From the NCBI RefSeq assembly GCF_003663845.1, contig NZ_RCCA01000001.1:1674001-1738000 (forward strand): 64,000 bases of DNA, in the 5' to 3' direction. The notes under the pieces are model-generated. The model was not told the DNA's origin. It made no database searches and saw only the letters and a program-made list of their open reading frames with translations. The translations under genes and the position numbers were made by a program. This DNA comes from Chryseobacterium sp. 7 (GTDB lineage Bacteria; Bacteroidota; Bacteroidia; Flavobacteriales; Weeksellaceae). Shown one piece after another: positions 60,765 to 64,000 of this stretch. How positions within the stretch are numbered: position 1 is the first letter of the stretch; each line of letters begins with the position of its first letter.

Positions 60765-63700
60765 ATGAAAAACTGGTCTTTTAAAAAATGGAACACCATA
60801 GTGGGATGGTTCCTTTTCGCTGTTGCACTTATTACCTATCTGTCAACAATAGAACACTCATTAAGTTTTTGGGATTGTGGAGAATACATTTCTTCCGCCG
60901 CAAAACTGGAGGTTACCCATGCTCCGGGAGCTGCTTTATTTCAGATAACGGGAGCGGTAGCGAGTATTTTTGCTTTAGGAAATGCTGAAAATTATTCTAT
61001 TGTGATCAATGCTATGTCTGCATTATTCAGTGCTTTTACGATTTTGTTTCTATTCTGGACGATTACCCATTTTTTAAGAAGACTTTTACATAAAGATTTT
61101 GACGAAATTACAAAACATCAGGAAATCTCGATTCTTTTTGCGGGCGTAATCGGTGCTTTATGCTTTACATTTTCAGATACATTTTGGTTTTCAGCGGTAG
61201 AAGGAGAAGTGTATGCAATGGCTTCTATGTTTATTGCGTTGCTGGTATGGCTGATCACCAAATGGGAGAACGAATATAAAGCAGCTGACAGCGAAAGATG
61301 GATTATTCTTATTTTCTTCATTATAGGGCTTTCTGTTGGAGTACACATGATGTGTATGCTGGCTATTCCGGCGATATGTCTTGTTTATTATGCCCGGAAT
61401 TATACTTTTTCCTGGAAAAGCTTTATGATTGCGAATTTGATTACACTGGGAATTCTTGCCTTCGTATTCAAACTTATTTTTCCATTGATTATGACACTGT
61501 TCGGGAAGCTTGAAATTTTCTTTGTGAACGGATTGGGGCTTCCTTTCCACTCAGGGACAATTGTCGCATTTATTCTGATGTCCATAATCAGTTATCTTTT
61601 AATTAAATATTCCCGAAAAACCAAAAGAAAGGTGTATGAGACCATAGTTTTATCCCTTGTTTATATGATCATTGGATTTTCATGCTGGCTGGTGATTCCG
61701 ATCAGAGCGAATGCCAATCCCCCGATGAATCTGAATGATCCGGATACAGCTATCGGAATGAGAGATTATTATAACAGAGTACAGTATGGCGACTGGCCTA
61801 CCATTTACGGACAGAACTACACCGCATTCCTCGACAGTAACGGTTTGGAAAAGGATGAAAATGGGAATTACAAAAAAGACATCACCGGAGATATTTACGA
61901 AAAAGATGAAAAAACAGGTACTTACAGAAAAGCCGGAGAAAGATTCAATTATGTATTTAATAAATCTCATATCAGCTTCATGCCGAGGATGTTCAATGAA
62001 GATAAAGAAGTAATGGCGAATTATATTGCTTTATACGGAGCTCCTGATTTTACCTTTAATGATGATAATCAAGAAGCAGCAAACAATCCGGAAGCTAAAA
62101 GGATTTTCGAAGAGCTGAGAGCAAAATATGAAGGCGATTCCATCACTGCAGAAGATTATCTGAAGGTAAAGCCATATGATATTATCAAGGTAAAACGCCC
62201 TTCCTTAGCTCAGAATATGGATTATTTTTTCTCCTTTCAAACCGGATATTATTTTGTAAGATATCTGATGTGGAACTTTGTAGGGAGACAAAATGATCTT
62301 CAGGGACATATGGAAAATACAAACGGTAACTGGATCTCAGGATTTTCTTTTATTGATAACGCGTTATTGGGAGATCAGGATCATATGCCCGCCAAGTTTA
62401 AAAATGAAAGTACCGTAAAGTTTTTCTTTTTGCCATTGATTTTAGGTCTGATTGGTTTCTTTTTCCAGCTCAACAGAGATTTTGGAAGGTTTTATGCCAT
62501 GCTTTCGCTGTTTATTCTGACCAGTATGGGAATTGTTTTTTATACCGGAGTAAAACCGTTTGAAGTAAGAGAAAGAGATTATGCCATGGTAGGTTCATTT
62601 TATGCCTTTGCCATTTGGATTGGTTTGGGAGCAGGTGCACTTCTCTGGCTGATTCAGTCTAAGGTTAAATCCAATGCAGCTAATAGTATTCTTGGGATCA
62701 TATTATTAGGAATTCCTTTTATGATGGGGTTTCAGAATTATACCTCGCACGACAGAAGCAAAAAGACGGCAGCCCGTGATTACGCCTATTCGTTCTTACG
62801 TTCGCTGCCTAAAAATGATATCATGTTTATTTATGGTGATAATGATACTTTTCCGGTGTGGGCTATTCAGGAGACGGAAAGATTCAGGGATGATGTGAAA
62901 ACGGTCAACTTTACACTTTTAGGCACGCCCTGGAATATTGATCAGGTGAAAAGAAGAACCTACAATGCCATGGGAATTCCAAGTGAACTGACTCATGAAG
63001 AATACAGAGACGGAGCGAATGACGCCGTATATCTGATGACAAAACAGGATTGGGAAAAGATTTTCCAAATGTTGAAAGAGCAGGGAGCACCGGACACTGC
63101 TTTTCAGGAATTCAGAAAATACCTGACTCAGGATTCACTTACTTTAAAAGAGGCTATGAAATTCCTGAAATTAAAATCATCCGAGAAAGACGAGTTGCTG
63201 AAAATGTACGTTGGGGAAAATTATGAAAAATACAATATTCTTCCGGTGAGCAAATTTATTCTTCCTGTAAATAAAGAAAATGCCGTGAAATCTGGAATTA
63301 TTACTAAAGCTGATCTTCCTAACGCTGTAGATCAGATCATGATTAATTATGAAGCGAGCTTACTTTATAAAAACAATCTGATTATGTTGGATATGCTGGC
63401 GAATTTTGATTGGAAACGTTCCATCAACTTCTCTTCAGGCGGAATGTACGACAGCGAAAATATTTTTTATCTGGATGAATATCTTCAGTTTGACGGTTTC
63501 AGCTACAGGCTGGTTCCCATTCACACTCCTCAGAAGCCTGATGGAGACAAAGGAAGGGTAGATGCCAATTCTCTTTATCAGGTGGTGAAAAACTTCAGAT
63601 GGGGGAATTTTAAAGACCTGAGTATTTATTATGATGAAACGGCTACATCTAACATTCTTGGTTACAGAATGTCTGTTAGCAGAGCCGTGTCTGCGCTTGT

Positions 63701-64000
63701 AGTAAGCGGGCAGAAAGCTAAAGCATTAGAATTACTGGATCTTGCAGCTAAAGAAATTCCTGTGGAAAAATATAATGATCCGCGTTCATTAAGTGCCATG
63801 GTAACCGGATATATTGCTGCCGGACAGGAACAAAAAGGTCTTCAGCTGGCAGGGACACTCAAGCAAGGGGTATTTGAGGAATATGATTATTACCAAAACC
63901 TTGCTCCTTCATTTAAAGCAATGGCTAAAAGACAGATGAGGTCAAAACCAATGGAATATGCACTTGTTGTTTCAGCGGTTACGGATGGTTACAAAACCTT
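60765..64000 (+). CDS. DUF2723 polytopic membrane protein (3' partial)
   Basis: The frame from ATG 60765 (MKNWSFKKWNTIVGW) is open to the window edge, more than 1,078 codons. Around a dozen membrane segments occupy the first 640 residues, with the DUF2723 hallmark LSTIEHSLSFWDCGEYISSAAKLEVTHAPGAAL at the start and FWFSAVEGEVYAMASMFIAL. A long soluble C-terminal region follows (FIYGDNDTFPVWAIQETERFRDDVKTVNFTLLGTPW). The layout (acidic residues in the first loop, many helices) resembles GT-C-type glycosyltransferases, so a role in surface glycosylation is plausible but not shown. Confidence 0.88.
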   Translation, partial: MKNWSFKKWNTIVGWFLFAVALITYLSTIEHSLSFWDCGEYISSAAKLEVTHAPGAALFQITGAVASIFALGNAENYSIVINAMSALFSAFTILFLFWTITHFLRRLLHKDFDEITKHQEISILFAGVIGALCFTFSDTFWFSAVEGEVYAMASMFIALLVWLITKWENEYKAADSERWIILIFFIIGLSVGVHMMCMLAIPAICLVYYARNYTFSWKSFMIANLITLGILAFVFKLIFPLIMTLFGKLEIFFVNGLGLPFHSGTIVAFILMSIISYLLIKYSRKTKRKVYETIVLSLVYMIIGFSCWLVIPIRANANPPMNLNDPDTAIGMRDYYNRVQYGDWPTIYGQNYTAFLDSNGLEKDENGNYKKDITGDIYEKDEKTGTYRKAGERFNYVFNKSHISFMPRMFNEDKEVMANYIALYGAPDFTFNDDNQEAANNPEAKRIFEELRAKYEGDSITAEDYLKVKPYDIIKVKRPSLAQNMDYFFSFQTGYYFVRYLMWNFVGRQNDLQGHMENTNGNWISGFSFIDNALLGDQDHMPAKFKNESTVKFFFLPLILGLIGFFFQLNRDFGRFYAMLSLFILTSMGIVFYTGVKPFEVRERDYAMVGSFYAFAIWIGLGAGALLWLIQSKVKSNAANSILGIILLGIPFMMGFQNYTSHDRSKKTAARDYAYSFLRSLPKNDIMFIYGDNDTFPVWAIQETERFRDDVKTVNFTLLGTPWNIDQVKRRTYNAMGIPSELTHEEYRDGANDAVYLMTKQDWEKIFQMLKEQGAPDTAFQEFRKYLTQDSLTLKEAMKFLKLKSSEKDELLKMYVGENYEKYNILPVSKFILPVNKENAVKSGIITKADLPNAVDQIMINYEASLLYKNNLIMLDMLANFDWKRSINFSSGGMYDSENIFYLDEYLQFDGFSYRLVPIHTPQKPDGDKGRVDANSLYQVVKNFRWGNFKDLSIYYDETATSNILGYRMSVSRAVSALVVSGQKAKALELLDLAAKEIPVEKYNDPRSLSAMVTGYIAAGQEQKGLQLAGTLKQGVFEEYDYYQNLAPSFKAMAKRQMRSKPMEYALVVSAVTDGYKT

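Noticed and set aside
1..64000. CRISPR array or prophage
   Set aside because: I saw no regularly spaced direct repeats and no phage structural, integrase or lysis genes.

Overview
The window reads as a low-GC chromosome segment from a Flavobacteriales bacterium, most likely Chryseobacterium or a close Weeksellaceae relative. Supporting signs are a T9SS-type C-terminal sorting domain, TonB receptor/DUF4249 pairing, many secreted proteins ending their signal peptide in ...AQ, Bacteroidota-type promoters (TAnnTTTG at -7), and families such as DUF2911, DUF6428, DUF6796 and DUF2723. No tool was run: names come from reading translated sequence and recalling family hallmarks.

Layout. 1-4.6 kb: carA (5' truncated by the window), an inserted four-helix-bundle (23S-IVP-like) gene, and carB. 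4.9-11.5 kb: a frameshifted kelch-like T9SS protein, a lipoprotein, two unrecognised proteins and a frameshifted SnoaL/NTF2-like gene. 11.7-16.4 kb: an iron/siderophore block (TonB receptor, PepSY membrane protein, siderophore-esterase-like hydrolase). 16.4-19.3 kb: a quiet stretch with two tiny ORFs and an orphan terminator, then a lipoprotein and a degenerate aspartyl-protease-like protein on the minus strand. 19.4-27.6 kb: Crp/Fnr regulator, DinB, MGMT, phosphatidyltransferase, DUF2911, GNAT, cupin, PEGA lipoprotein, dienelactone hydrolase, HAD, His-rich secreted protein, HsdR-N-like nuclease-fold protein and holA. 27.8-30.4 kb: trxB, a VOC protein, tRNA-Ser(TGA) and a small GG-leader peptide gene between twin terminators. 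30.4-38.2 kb: PhzF, AraC regulator, YdjM-like membrane protein, an ars-type cluster with two identical ArsR-type operators, class II cAMP phosphodiesterase, agmatine deiminase lipoprotein and a frameshifted AraC-GyrI regulator. 38.3-46 kb: MoxR ATPase/VWA pair, a complete IS5-family element with target duplication, a neighbouring HExxH protein, and two flavin amine/amino-acid oxidases. 46.6-50.9 kb: histidine kinase/response regulator, ACT-domain protein, small secreted protein and VOC protein. 51-64 kb: DUF4249/TonB receptor, AraC regulator, DUF6796, TlpA-like thioredoxin, a second Crp/Fnr followed by two palindromes and ridA, a secreted Chryseobacterium-type surface protein, a divergent SDR and the start of a large DUF2723 membrane protein.

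Points of most interest: (i) the GG-leader peptide cassette next to tRNA-Ser, bounded by two nearly identical terminator hairpins; (ii) a family of roughly 90-190 bp intergenic elements whose inverted ends share one word architecture; (iii) N6-spaced palindromes directly behind both Crp/Fnr genes; (iv) twin ArsR operators overlapping probable -7 promoter elements; (v) three genes each broken by what looks like one missing base in a homopolymer, which may be assembly error rather than decay. I see no CRISPR array, prophage or recognisable defence island.
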